From: Gnetum montanum
Taxonomy: Eukaryota; Streptophyta; Gnetopsida; Gnetales; Gnetaceae
Assembly (NCBI GenBank): GCA_015680685.1
Contig: MNCI01009318.1
Coordinates: forward strand, 125,018-189,017
Length of the DNA stretch: 64,000 bases
Direction of reading: 5' to 3'
In this document: positions 10,650 through 21,028 of the stretch, in pieces
Numbering within the stretch: the stretch's first letter is position 1
How the letters are laid out: each line of letters begins with the position of its first letter
Position numbers and translations under genes: made by a program
The notes under the pieces: model-generated
The model's input: only the letters and a program-made list of their open reading frames with translations
Told to the model about the DNA's origin: nothing
Databases searched by the model: none

Positions 10650-12700
10650 AGGGATTATCATCCCATCGAAGCACAACATTTGCAAGATCGACAGCTAGAG
10701 TAGCATTATGAATTTTTGAAGGGAAAAGAACTTAACGATTTTTCATTCCTGTTGTACCAAAAAGCTAGGGGGTAATCCTTCTTTGGGGGTTTTCCATTCA
10801 ATGAAACTCCTCTCTTTGACTTCGGTGATGAAGGCAAAAACTAGAATATGCACTCCACAGTTCACAATCCTAATTCTGGTAATAAGGGATCCAATGTCAA
10901 AGAAGGATCCAGAGAGGCAAGTCAAGAGAGGATGTAGACAAGAAGCAAAATCGTGATCATGGTTGTGATGATTGAAGAGGTGATAGTAGGCACCGTGATG
11001 GTGCTAGTTCTCCTTCCTCTTATCCTTCAGCATCATCTTCTTCTTCTAGCTTCAACCATGACCACAAAGGGTGAGATTGTGATGGAGGTGATAGAAATGA
11101 ACGAAACGATCAACGAGACCAAAATAACCAAAGGGACCATTGAGACAAACAAGATCAAGGGCATAGACATTCAAGAGAGGCACATCACCATGAATGAAGG
11201 GGTAGTAGAGGGCATCATAGGCACCATAATCAAGGCTTTTATGGGCTCCTATTTGCTATCTAAAGTACGCTTAACATCATAGAGGTAGTCAAAATTTCAA
11301 CAAGGCATGTGAAGGATAGTTAGATCAAACAGTTACACATGAAAAATATCCCTCAATTTGAAGGAGGATATAACTCTAATCCACAGAATTATCTTCAAGA
11401 TTTTCAAGATGCATGTGCCTTGCAGAACATAGAGAATGAGTGGAACAATTTGAAGTTGTTCCCCAGGACACTCATCAAGGAAGCAAAACACTAGTACTAG
11501 TCCTTAGAGCTGAAATCTAGTAGACGATGGAGTACCATGCTTCAGTTGTTCAATGATAAATATCAAACATACTCTAAAGTGTTCAATGTAAGGAAGCAAA
11601 TCCAAGGATGGAAAAAAGGAACACACGAACCCTTGGATATTACCATTGGCTGATACTATGCCTTGATCCACAAATGTCCTGACCATGGTTATTCTCAATT
11701 AGTTTAGCTTTTCCACATTGTAAATGGGCTTCGTAATAAAACAAGGAAAACCCTTGGTGTATATTCCCAAGGGTGAATGTCACAACTAATTGCTCATTAG
11801 ATACGAAGATTAATAGAGTAGGTTTCCAAAGAGAAGGGAAAACTAAGAAAATGAGAAAGTGTAGGAGAGTACAACCATGATCCTTCCATTCGCAAGAGGG
11901 TGGTTCAATTCTACGATAGTGAGGATGAGTCATATTTGATAAGGAGGTGCATAAGAAAGCCTTGCCACTCCAAAAATTTCAATCTAAACTCATAACCAAG
12001 GTTGATCAATTAATAGACTCAATGGATAACATATTTCAAGTTATTTTCAAAATTGCTAAAGAGTCCAAAGAACAAAGTAGTGAGCATGAGCATAGGAGGC
12101 ACAAGGAAGTTGAACATGCATATCACAAAGGTAAGGGCAAGATTGCTACAATAGAAGAGGTTGCATATAGTGAATTAGATGATGATCATGGACGTGACGT
12201 TTGTTAGTACGAACATCCTAAGGGATGTTACCTTGTTGTGTCACATCTATAGGAGTCTGGGGTGTATTCCTTACATCCACAACTTACAAAAAGGTAAACA
12301 TATAGCAGATTTCCTTATCCTCAAGCTAATCTCAAGTAGTTCCATCAGCAACAACCATATTATCCAAGTGAAGCTCCACTGCAATCATATGAATAGTATC
12401 AACAGTGGCAGCAACCACAGTTATGGGTGCTAGCACTGCCTATGCAACAATATCCTTACTAGCAGCCTGATCCATATGGTTACCATGTGCAGCAACCCAT
12501 GTATCCATGTGACTCCTTCAGTCATGTCTCTAATTTTTAGCTTGACTACCATCCTTTGAATTATTATTGAGCTCATTTTCCACATGAGAGAAGGGATACC
12601 ATCTCTTATCTTTATCCTCCTCCTGTCCTTGCACATACTCCTCCTTCAATTGCATAACTACCACCTGCTTCTCCTATGTAGGGTGAACTACTTGCTCAAC
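10650..12700 (+). pseudogene. gag of B2 (decayed)
   Basis: Matches B1 gag in order: a DYHPIEAQH start at about 10650, an Arg/Lys-rich stretch, then NIPQFEGGYNSNPQNYLQDF near 11345-11400. Next come KLFPRTLIKEA, FNDKYQTYSK (about 11550) and a C-x-C...HPKGCY knuckle near 12200, again with a stop after the second Cys. A Gln/Tyr/Pro-rich linker extends to about 12700. Many stops and at least two frameshifts interrupt it, so it is a relic. Confidence 0.75.
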
Positions 12701-12929
12701 CACAATAACATAACACTATGAGGGCTATTAATTTACAACATGATCATCAATCAGAAGGGTTGAATGCTTATCAAAGAAAAGAACTTTCTTTTGACCTTGC
12801 AGTCCACCTAAGCCTTCACATACACTCGCAATTGACAACCCTGCTCCTATCTCTTCCTCCATATCAAATTCCTTTGGGCTTCCTTCAAACCAAAATCTAC
12901 CAAGGATCCATACCATAATGCTTACTCAC

Positions 12930-13525
12930 ACTATGTCTGATTGGATTCATGTAAGAAAACTTCCTAGGAAATTAGCCAATCCTAGAAGCCTTCTAATGTA
13001 CTTGCAAATTATTGGGAATAGCCATGCAAGGCTCTTCTTGATTCAAGTTCTAGTGTTAATTTAATTTCTCATAAGATGTACACTGCTTGGAACCTACCTC
13101 CTCTTAAGAAGAGCAAGATAAGATTAAAACTAGCAAACTAGTCCATCACTATGCCATTGGAATTGGTAGAAGACATTGTGATCACTATTTGTGGGTGGTC
13201 TTATCTTACTGATTTCTTGGTAATCAAAGTGGAGAATTGCAAAGGAGATTTTCCAATCATCATGGGAAGGGAATGGCTAAGCACTATCAATGCAAGAATG
13301 GGCATAAGAGATCTTTCCTTGGAGATATCTAAAGAAAATTCATTTAGAAAGATTGAGAAGAAGATAGTTCCATGCATCACATACAATGATATCGAGTGTA
13401 ATTGTGTGCAAAAACTTTGGGTTGTAAAGCAAGCATCTATGTCTACATGCAAACAGTGTGTGCTAGAAGCAAAAATTCAAAGGTGTCTATATGCAGCAAC
13501 CACAAAACAGGAGGGCACCTAGTGC
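12930..13525 (+). pseudogene. Aspartic protease region of B2
   Basis: Homologous to the B1 protease. The active-site segment near 13040 is broken by a stop (the ...DSSSSVNLIS-type stretch reads across frames). The C-terminal part from 13151 is open for 123 codons and contains LVEDIVITICGWSYLTDFLV, REWLSTINARMGIRDLSLEIS and a basic tail with CVLEAKIQRCLYAATTKQEG. It links directly to the pol segment that follows. Confidence 0.7.
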
Positions 13526-14138
13526 TTGACTACCGATTTTGAAAGTGGCACACCTTGCATGGAACCAACTGAGAGCCTGACATATGCATATGTCATAGGC
13601 ATGGATGAACTAGAGCAAGTTCATCACCAACTCTCTAATGACACAAATGATGATACTCACTGGGAAGAGTTGGAAATTATTGACAAATTTAAACAAGAGC
13701 CCCTTGAGTTGAAAATGTTATTGGCTAGAATGAAATATGTATTTTTGAAAAATGGGAAGTTAGTTATAATCAATGCAAAGCTTGCTCCAGAACAAAAAAT
13801 AATGCTGTTAAAAGTAGTTGAAAGATGATCAGCAGATTTTGTGTGGTCATATCCTAAACTCATAGGGATTGATCCTAGGATATGTTAGCATCACATCTAC
13901 ATTGACCTGGCCATGAAACCAAAATGACAACCATAGAGGTGGTTTAAGGAGAAAATCAAGAAACTCCTCAAGGTGGGATTCATCTATCCCATTGCATATA
14001 GCGAGTGGGTTAGCCCACTTGTGATTGTGTTAAAGGAAGGTGGCAAGTGGTAGGTTTGCATTGATTTTAGGCTATTGAATATGACAACATTTAAGGATCA
14101 TTTTCCATTGTCATTTGTTAACCATGTGTTCAACACAA
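13526..14138 (+). pseudogene. pol of B2, 5' part (pro-RT linker and RT fingers)
   Basis: The frame encodes the acidic pro-RT linker (residues like LEIIDKFKQEPLELKMLLAR) and then RT fingers: KKLLKVGFIYPIAYSEWVSP, a VIVLKEGGKW segment, CIDFRLLN and FKDHFPLSF. Stops occur at about 13826, 13885 and 14050. Translation halts at 14138, where the 17-kb element A1 begins. The continuing RT palm is found at 31145. Confidence 0.8.
14134..14138. repeat. Target-site duplication of A1 (partner at 31145-31149)
   Basis: CACAA precedes the left LTR at 14134-14138 and follows the right LTR at 31145-31149. Removing the element and one copy restores continuous RT sequence of B2 across the junction. This fixes the LTR ends. 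Confidence 0.9.
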
Positions 14139-15391
14139 TGTGCCGACCGAAATCGTCGGTGCGGGGCTGGAACGTTACGGGCACCGAAAGATCCACGGAC
14201 AAGCATAGTTGACCTTGCCTCTGCTTGAGGGCGAGTTGGAGCAGACGAAGGCAGAGTGCCTTGAATGGTCCGCACGCGGATCAAACAAGGACTTCCCCGA
14301 GCGCCACCGAAGTGTTATATGCTGGGTTACGTGTACACGGAGCGTAAACGATGAAACAGGCGCAGAGCGTAAGCGTAGAGGGGCGTAAACACTGTCGGGC
14401 GTAAACAGCGTAAACAGAGATAGGCCTAGCGTAAGTGTATGCAGGCGTGAACAGCGTAAACAACATAGACAAGTGTGAAGGGCATAAACAAGCACAAACA
14501 GCGTAAACAGTGTGGGCGTACACGGACGCGGACGGAGCGTAAATGTAAGCAGGCGTGAACAAAGCGTGGGCCAAATTGACGTAAAACTGAAAAAGAACTT
14601 GCAACAAGCGTAAACAGTAGATTATAGAGTTAAAATGTTGTGCACTGGTCTAACGCAGCTGTGTAGGGACACAAGGCGGACGTAAAGCCCCGGTGGACGG
14701 AGAGATGCAGCCGGCTGACACGGTAGGCGGAGCGCGGATTGTGCTCGGCGTACAGGACTTCCGGCGTAAGCGTAAGCGTAAAGGGGTTTCTGCAGCGTAA
14801 TTGCTCTGGGTCTGCTCTGGTAAATTTTTGCGGACCTTAAAAATGCGGAAGACTGGGCTATTTATAGGGGTAGGGTTATCGGGGAAATCGGACTGGGAGA
14901 CACATGGTGTATAGATCGGGCGTTACAATTTAGAAACTTGGCATACGCTGGGCGTACACGCTACAACAGGCCAGCGTATACGCTGGGCGTAATACGCCGA
15001 GCGTGTATGCTGGGCGTACACGCTGGATGGATGCTGGGCGTAATACGCTGGTACGCTGATGGATGCTGGACATCGACTTGCTTCAATTCTTGCTCCTGTT
15101 GCACCTGCTAAGCGTATGTGAAGCGTATGCTGAGCGTCAGGCATATACGCTGGGCGTATACACTGGCGAGTGTTGGGCGTATACACCGGGCATAGATGTT
15201 GGCGTAGACGCTGGGCGTAAACGTTGGTGTAGATGCTGGGCGTAGATGCTAGCACAGCACTTAGTGAAAACCTTGTTTGATTCTCAAGATTGCCCTGTGT
15301 GGCTTCAAATGTAGCCGAAGTCGTGTGTAGGTCATGGGGACCTGCTTCTTGTCAGACAGATGTTAAACTCAAAGATTTTTGTGGTGTTTCA
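14139..15391 (-). repeat. 3' LTR of A1
   Basis: 1253 bp, beginning on the plus strand TGTGCCGACCG and ending GGTGTTTCA. In element orientation this reads TGAAACACC...GGCACA. A TATAAATA box lies on the minus strand at 14859-14866. It is packed with GCGTA-type motifs (14330-14620 and 14940-15250), including the palindrome GCGTATACGC. It lacks about 130 bp present in its partner around 30826-30955. Confidence 0.92.
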
Positions 15392-15406
15392 TTGGCCCCT
15401 CTTTGT
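15392..15406 (-). promoter_or_regulatory. Polypurine tract of A1
   Basis: On the minus strand ACAAAGAGGGGCCAA stands directly before the LTR start TGAAACACC, identical to the tract of A3 at 4931-4945. Confidence 0.88.
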
Positions 15407-16176
15407 TGACGCTTGGAGGAATCAACCCGAGAAGCGTCGACAAAGAAACGCAAAACACCACAAGCAACTTGATAAAAGTTTTGTCCTTTGCCACTTGACT
15501 AGACATCATCGCACCGTGTTCAGTGGTGAATGGGATTGAAAGGGCAAGATTAGTAGCTGGTAGGAGAGAAGGGATTGTGGGGATTAGTGATTGTCCAAGG
15601 AATCATGCTGGGGAAATGGGATGCTCAGGTGTGCGGCATGCCGGTCCTCGTCGATAGCCATCTTTTGGCAGACTCGGGATTCAGGCATGTGATGTGCGTC
15701 CTTTGGCGGAACAGTGCTCTTGGTGATTTTTCAAGAGAACCGGTTGTCACAACTAAAGCCATGGGGTGATGTTTTGCACCCTTTGGAGGAACAGCTCCCT
15801 TCTTTGGGGAAACTGTTAGCGAAGAGCCAAAGCCATGCGATAGGATTTTCCTTAACTGCTTTTGACATGAGTACGTATTTTCGAGACCGATACCTTCCCG
15901 CCTGGGGCTTACATGGGAAGTGCCAAGGGTCCCGTGTTTTTTTTTTTTGCAACCTTTGTCCTTGTACTCGTGCACCAGTATTGTGTTTTGTGCTTTGCGA
16001 CTGCTGTAACGTTTTGCAGTGTGCAATAGTTTGGTAAACAGGTAGTGGGTTTTCGGGGAATGGGGATGTGCGGGTTAACGATTTGATTTAGTCTTTCCAA
16101 GTGGACAAATGGACATTGCCCCATCTTGTTACCTATGATGAAACGCACCCTCGTACGAGAACTTCTGAGCGTCATC
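15407..16176 (-). other. 3' non-coding region of A1
   Basis: This corresponds to 4105-4930 of copy A3. I see no protein domain, although open frames of up to 135 codons exist on both strands. A run of 13 T at about 15936-15948 and a poorly conserved middle suggest it is untranslated. Confidence 0.5.
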
Positions 16177-16839
16177 CTGCAAACACAACTCCGAAGAGTC
16201 AAGAAAACCATGAGTGAAGTAATGAGTTTAGATCTAAACAGCTGCAGGTGAACAAAAATATTGGGGCAATTCTGAGTATGGGATGTGAATGTCGACGATG
16301 CTAATGAGGGATGCAATGATTGTGGAATGAGGAGTCGAAGATGAACGCGCTAGTTTATAGTCTTAGTGGACTATCATGGGTTAGTTTTGTGTCGTAACCC
16401 GTTGGACATTGCCTGTTTAGCGTCGTGGCGGATGGTACATTGCTAGTTTTGAGTCTTAGTGGACCATACAGAGGCAAGCTAGTTTATAGTCTTAGCGGAC
16501 CCTGATGAGTCTGACGATGCCATTTTACTGTCATGCCAGAGGGGTGCTAGTTTATCGTCATTGCGGACACTCTAGGGTATCCGTTCATTGTCATATACCA
16601 GGACAATGGTGGTGTCAGTTTTCAGTCATAACCCAGGACTATTTTGTGGTATCAGTTTATAGTCGTGATTCCAGGACTATTCTGTGGTATCAGTTTATAG
16701 TCGTGATTTCAGGACTATTCTGTGGTATCAGTTTATAGTCGTGATTCCAGGACTATTCTGTGGTATCAGTTTATAGTCATGATTCCAGGACTATTCTGTG
16801 GTATCAGTTTATAGTTGTGATTCTAGGACTAGCGCGTAC
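16177..16839 (-). other. Candidate intron after pol (A1)
   Basis: On the minus strand a donor-like CTCAG|GTACGC (intron from 16839) lies about 18 bases after the pol stop, and an acceptor-like TTGTGTTTGCAG|GATGAC ends at 16177. Both match copy A3 (3602 and 4104). The tandem repeats lie within. The function of such a 3' intron would be inference only. Confidence 0.35.
16340..16837 (-). repeat. Tandem repeats after pol; five 38-bp units at 16648-16837
   Basis: Five nearly identical 38-bp units start with GGTATCAGTTTATAGTCGTG at 16648, 16686, 16724, 16762 and 16800. Looser relatives extend to about 16340 (TAGTTTATAGTCTTAGCGGACC). The shared core is AGTTTA-T-AGTC. There are no spacers between units, so it is a plain tandem array. 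Confidence 0.85.
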
Positions 16840-16865
16840 CTGAGTTCAAATTCATGTATAGAACG

Positions 16866-17994
16866 GTTTTAGGAACGAATGATTGGTCAGATTTGCAAAC
16901 TCTTTTCTGTCCATGTCAGCTAGTTTGAATGCCCCGTTGTCGAATGCTTTGACAACCAGGTAAGGCCCTTCCCAGTTGACTGAGAATTTGTCTGGGTGTT
17001 CCCGAACAGCTTTAAGTATGAGGTCTCCTTCTTTGATGGGGCGTTTATGGATGTTATGTCAGTGTCGTTGCCGTTGTTGTTTCTGGTACCATTCGATCTG
17101 ATCGAGTGCTCGCACGCGTTCTTCCTCCACTGAGTCCAGGTCAATGATGCGTAGATCATTGTTTTGCCCGTCGTCAAGGAGTCCGGAAAGCGTGATCCTT
17201 AGGGACGGTACTTGTAATTCTAAAGGCAAAACAACTTCTAAACTATAAACAAGACTGTATGGAGTTTTACTTGTCGAAGTCCGATGTGTAGTACGATATG
17301 CCCACAATGCATATACCAGTTGTTCGTGCCATCTTCGTTTACTTTGGGCAAGCATCTTTTTGAGTACTGTGATGATTGTCTTATTTGTTGATTCTGCCTG
17401 CCCATTGCTCTGAGGATAATAAGGGGATGAAAACGAATGTTTGATCCCTAGACTATCGCAAAACGTTTTGGTTTCGGCACTACTAAATTGTGGCCCGTTG
17501 TCAGTGATGATTGTCATGGGAATGCCAAAACGGGTCACAATGTTTTCGAGGATGAAGTGGCACACATGTTTGGAAGTAGTTTTGCGAAGGGGTGCCGCCT
17601 CTACCCATTTTGTAAAGTATTCAGTTGCTGTTATAATAAAGCTATGCCCGGCAGAGGATGTGGGTGTTATCGGGCCAATGAGGTCCAGTCCCCACTTCTG
17701 GAAGGGCCATGTGATTTGTGTTGTATGCAACTCATTTGGTGGAATATGGATGAGATTACCGTGTTTTTGGCAAATACTACATGTTTTGACTTTGGATTGA
17801 CAGTCGTATTCCATATGTGGCCAATAGTAGCCTAAGCGTCTTATTTTTGTTGCCATTGCTTTTGGTGCAATGTGTCCCCCGCATATTCCATCGTGTACTT
17901 GTTCAACAATTGTCTGAGCTTCGGTACTATTGACACATGTCAATAGTATGCCTTCATAAGATCGGCGACACAATGTATCCCCTATTAATGTGTA
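16866..17994 (-). pseudogene. Integrase of A1 (two in-frame stops)
   Basis: The frame from 17973 encodes a full integrase. The zinc-binding N-terminus has H-x-GGH (HDGICGGHIAPK) and C-x2-C (CSICQKH). The catalytic core has all three acids: D in WGLDLIGPI, D in IITDNGPQF and E in GQAESTNKT. After a TGA at 17059-17061 the same frame continues through a C-terminal domain (IKEGDLILKAV, NWEGPYLVVKAF, LKPFYT) to a natural stop near 16866. No chromodomain follows, as expected for Tat. A second stop at 17995 separates it from RNase H. It would insert element cDNA; here the enzyme is broken only by point changes. Confidence 0.88.
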
Positions 17995-18855
17995 CTATTT
18001 AGAACGCTTGCGTACTGCATCCTTTTGCGCGTTGGTTAAATGTTGTGGCGTTTCACCGCGCAGAAGGTATTCTTTTACGTCATCGTACCATTCATTAGCG
18101 TGTGTTGTACTGACAGATGCAATTGGTAGCGTGTCAAGAGTGTTGTTTATGGGCTCGGCACAACTGGTCACGGAGCTTGGTAGTGCATGAAACATGTCAG
18201 GGGATATGTTTAAAGCCAAGGTTGCCAAGGCGTCTGCAATGGTATTGTCATTCCTAGAGATATGTTGGACATCAACATTTTCAAATCATTTGAGTAGCCG
18301 CTTAGCCAAATCACAGTATGGTTGTAAGTGTTGCGCCTTACACATATAAACGTCTGTGACTTGGTTTACGACTAGTTGTGAGTCCCCTCTGACTACAAGC
18401 CGTGTGATGTCCGAAGCTAGTGCGGCTGCGAGACCCCTGAGGAGACCTTCGTACTCTGCTATGTTGTTAGTACAATGAAAGTTGAAGCGATAGGCGAAAG
18501 GTTTGATTTCTCCAAAGGGATATGTGATTACAGCGGTAGCACTTCCTCCTCGAGAGGTGGATGCTCTATCAAAGTTTAGAATTGCATCATAGTCATCTGG
18601 CACTGTGTCTATTGCATTTACGTTTTCGTCCGGGAATTCAGGTTCTATCGTACCTAGATCATGCGTTGGCGACATGGTCATCTGATTTGCTATGGCTTGG
18701 CCTTTTACTGACGATTGCGCTATGTAGCGTAGGTCAAACTCAGCTATGATTGCCTTCCAACGGGCTATCCTGCTTGATTCATAGATGTTTCCGGTTATAG
18801 CTCTGAGCACATTATCTTTGCAAATTATGTTAACTTGATTTTGGAAAAGATAATG
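17995..18855 (-). pseudogene. Archaeal-type (second) RNase H of A1 and connection
   Basis: After the first RNase H comes a connection (18837-18660), then a second RNase HI-like domain of the archaeal/plant type. The catalytic acids are visible as D in LNFDRAS, E in NIAEYEGLL, D in VRGDSQLVV and the last D in NTIADALA. The usual FDGA reads FDRA here but FDGA in copy A3. In-frame TGA codons lie at 18856 and 18286. A second RNase H is the hallmark of the Tat clade and is thought to take over from a degenerate first domain. It would remove RNA from RNA:DNA hybrids during reverse transcription. Confidence 0.85.
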
Positions 18856-19113
18856 TCACCATTTCTTTAAAGAGAAAACTAAAGCTAAACATGACTTTTC
18901 TACATCGTTGTATCTCTTTTTGTGGGCAACCATTGCATGACTCAGGTAGTATACGGGGACCTCAGCCCCGTCATCTTGTTTTTGGCACAACATGGATGCA
19001 ATTGATGATTCGGATGTGGCCAGGTAGATGTAAAACGGTCTGTCATTTTTGGGTGGGAATACGGTAGGTAACCGAGCGAGTGCCATTTTAATATTGTCAA
19101 ATGCTTCTTGGCA
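18856..19113 (-). pseudogene. Ty3-type (first) RNase H of A1
   Basis: The frame from 19086 shows FYIYLATSESSIASMLCQ, VPVYYLSHAM and KSCLALVFSLKKW. The first catalytic Asp of active RNase H is replaced (YLATSESS), as known for the first RNase H of Tat elements. It is bounded by in-frame stops at 19114 (TAG, expected CAG) and 18856 (TGA, expected CGA). Confidence 0.8.
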
Positions 19114-20403
19114 CTATGGGGTCCATTCAAAATGGACATTTTTGCGTAGTAGGTGGTTCATAGGTGTGAGTTTTCCCGTCAAATTTTCTATGAATCTCCT
19201 AATGAATTGTAGTCGACCTTGTAGCCCTCGAAGTTTGGTTAGATTGCCAGGTGGTTTTAGGTTTGTAATGGCCTTAACCTTCTCGGGGTCTACCCATATC
19301 CCTGCCTCTAAGGCTACAAATCCAAGCATTTTACCTGTTTTGACGCCGAAGACACATTTCTTTGGGTTAAGCCTTAGTTCGTATTTTAAACAACGTTTTA
19401 ATACTAAGTCAAGATCCTGTACGTGTTGTTCTGATGATTTTGATTTAACCACTATGTCATCTACATAATCATTGAGTGAGTGCAAGATGTAATCGATGAA
19501 AATATATGTCATCGCCCTTTGATACGTGGCCCCAACATTCTTGAGACCAAAAGGCATCATTGTGTAGCAAAAGGTTCCCCAAGGTGTTATGAAAGTAGTT
19601 CGGAGCTGGTGTTCTGGATTGATACCTATCTGGTTATATCCCGAGAACCCATCCATAAAGGATAACAAGGCGTGCCCAGCAGTTGAGTCAACTAGTTGAT
19701 CAATGCTAGGTAAGGGGAAGTCATCCTTTATGGTTGCTATGTTAAGGTCCCGGAAGTCAATGCACAGGCGGATACTTCCGTTCTTCTTTGGGACTATAAC
19801 CATGTTCGATACCCATTCGGCGTAATCAACAACCCTAATGAAACCAGCTTGGTAGAGCTTGGTTATCTCGCTACGAACTGCTAATGCCACCTCGGGTTTG
19901 ACGTTTCGTGCTTTCTGTTTTACCGGCCTTAATTTTTGATCAAGGATGATATTGTGCTGGACAATACGGGGGTCTAATCCAGGCATGTCTGTATAGGACC
20001 ACGCAAATGCTTTCATGTTATCCCTAAGCACATTTTCGATATCTTTAGCTAGACGCGGTTCTAGTAATGTACTTAATTTTAGGATTTTAGTTTCCCCATC
20101 GGACATGGTTATGGGTGTTTCGGTTAGAGGATCTTCAGTAATGTTTTCGGCTTCAATGTCGAGAGACTTTGTCATTCCCTCATACTCGTCAACCATTTGC
20201 TGCGTCGAAGCTATTGTTGCACCGTTTATTGATGAGCTCGCATAGACGAGATTCACATTGATATTCCTTTCAATCGCGCCGTATGGTCCATCCATGATCA
20301 ACGGCTTGGTTAAGCACTTGCAATCCATTAGGCAAGTTCCTGTCAATAAATGGAGAGCTTGGTAAGATAGCGGAGGTCGTTTTAAGACTTTTGGCAATCT
20401 TTA
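19114..20403 (-). pseudogene. Reverse transcriptase of A1
   Basis: A 427-codon open frame ends at 19114. Residues about 1-130 are the pro-RT linker with the conserved KILKLSTLLEPRL and AFAWSYTDMPGLDP. RT proper follows: IVPKKNGSIRLCIDFRDLN, DDFPLPSIDQLVD, FMDGFSGYNQI and TPWGTFCYTMMPFGLKN. The catalytic YVDD is at residues 311-314 (19456-19467) and the thumb has LGFVALEAGI. No stop lies inside the RT domain itself, unlike the rest of pol. An in-frame TAA sits just upstream of 20403, so translation must begin here or be joined by splicing. An acceptor-like TTTATTGACAG|GAAC near 20341 matches TGGCTTGGTAG|GAGC in A3 at about 109. Confidence 0.9.
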
Positions 20404-20440
20404 GTGTGCATGTATGAAAATGGATTGATGTGACGGTGGA

Positions 20441-20650
20441 ACGGCAGTTTAATGCCTTACCGGGCAATGAACGGTAGTTTAATGCCGAACCGGGCAACGA
20501 ACGGCAGTTTAATGCCTTACCGGGCAGCGAACGGCAGTTTAATGCCTTACCGGGCAGCGAACGGCAGTTTAATGCCTTACCGGGCAACGAACGACAGTTT
20601 AATGCCTTACCGGGCAACGAACGGCAGTTTAATGCCTTATCGGGTAATTT
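20441..20650. repeat. Seven 30-bp tandem repeats between antisense promoter and pol
   Basis: Units of ACGGCAGTTTAATGCCTTAC plus CGGGCAACGA start every 30 bases from 20441 to 20621. Because 30 is a multiple of three, open frames arise on both strands with repeated peptides; these are not genes. The AGTTTA core is shared with the arrays at 16340-16837 and 24960-25230. Confidence 0.93.
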
Positions 20651-20789
20651 AATGCCGAAATTTATGCTTTATATGGTTTATGTGTGTAAATTTTACATCT
20701 TTTTTTGAAAAAAAATTCAAAGAGTTCGAAAAAGCACAAAAAATGAGGCAAAAAGCAAGAAAAACGAAAAAGCGGTGGTGGTGACAGCG

Positions 20790-20828
20790 GCGTCAGCGTC
20801 AGCGTCAGTGTCAACGCGCTATAAAAGG
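20790..20828 (+). promoter_or_regulatory. Promoter of the antisense gene (TATA box and CGTCAG triplet)
   Basis: TATAAAAGG at 20820-20828 is a strong plant TATA box on the plus strand, about 200 bases before the first predicted start codon. Three adjoining CGTCAG hexamers lie at about 20791-20808. CGTCA is the reverse complement of the TGACG core bound by bZIP (TGA/as-1 type) factors, but binding here is speculation. The gene's likely cap site would be near 20855. Confidence 0.6.
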
Positions 20829-20874
20829 GGAGCAGGGGCATCATTTTTTCATTCAACTTTTGGAACGTGAGCGT

Positions 20875-21028
20875 AATCAAAGAGCGTAACCCCAGCGTAG
20901 ACGCCGAGCGAAACCCCAGCGTAGACGCCGAGAGAAAACCCCAGCGTAGACACCGAGAGAAAACCCCAGCATAGACGCCGAGAGAACCTCTGTTGATGCT
21001 GCACGCAGGTCACAGCGTAGACGCCGAG
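20875..21028 (+). repeat. GCGTAGACGCCGAG repeats in the antisense gene's 5' UTR
   Basis: Five or more units of the type CCAGCGTAGACGCCGAGAGA occur about every 28 bases between the TATA box and the first ATG. The same GCGTA-N-ACGC motif recurs in intron 1 (21190-21410), in both LTRs and in the leader of the element. Confidence 0.85.

Noticed and set aside
16648-16837. Regular 38-bp direct repeats as a possible CRISPR array
   Set aside because: Units are contiguous with no unique spacers, the setting is plant retrotransposon DNA and no cas genes exist.
20270-20650. Open frames on both strands encoding repeated peptides across the 30-bp units
   Set aside because: The unit length is a multiple of three, so any frame without a stop in one unit stays open. 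There is no start context and no conservation; it is a by-product of the tandem array.
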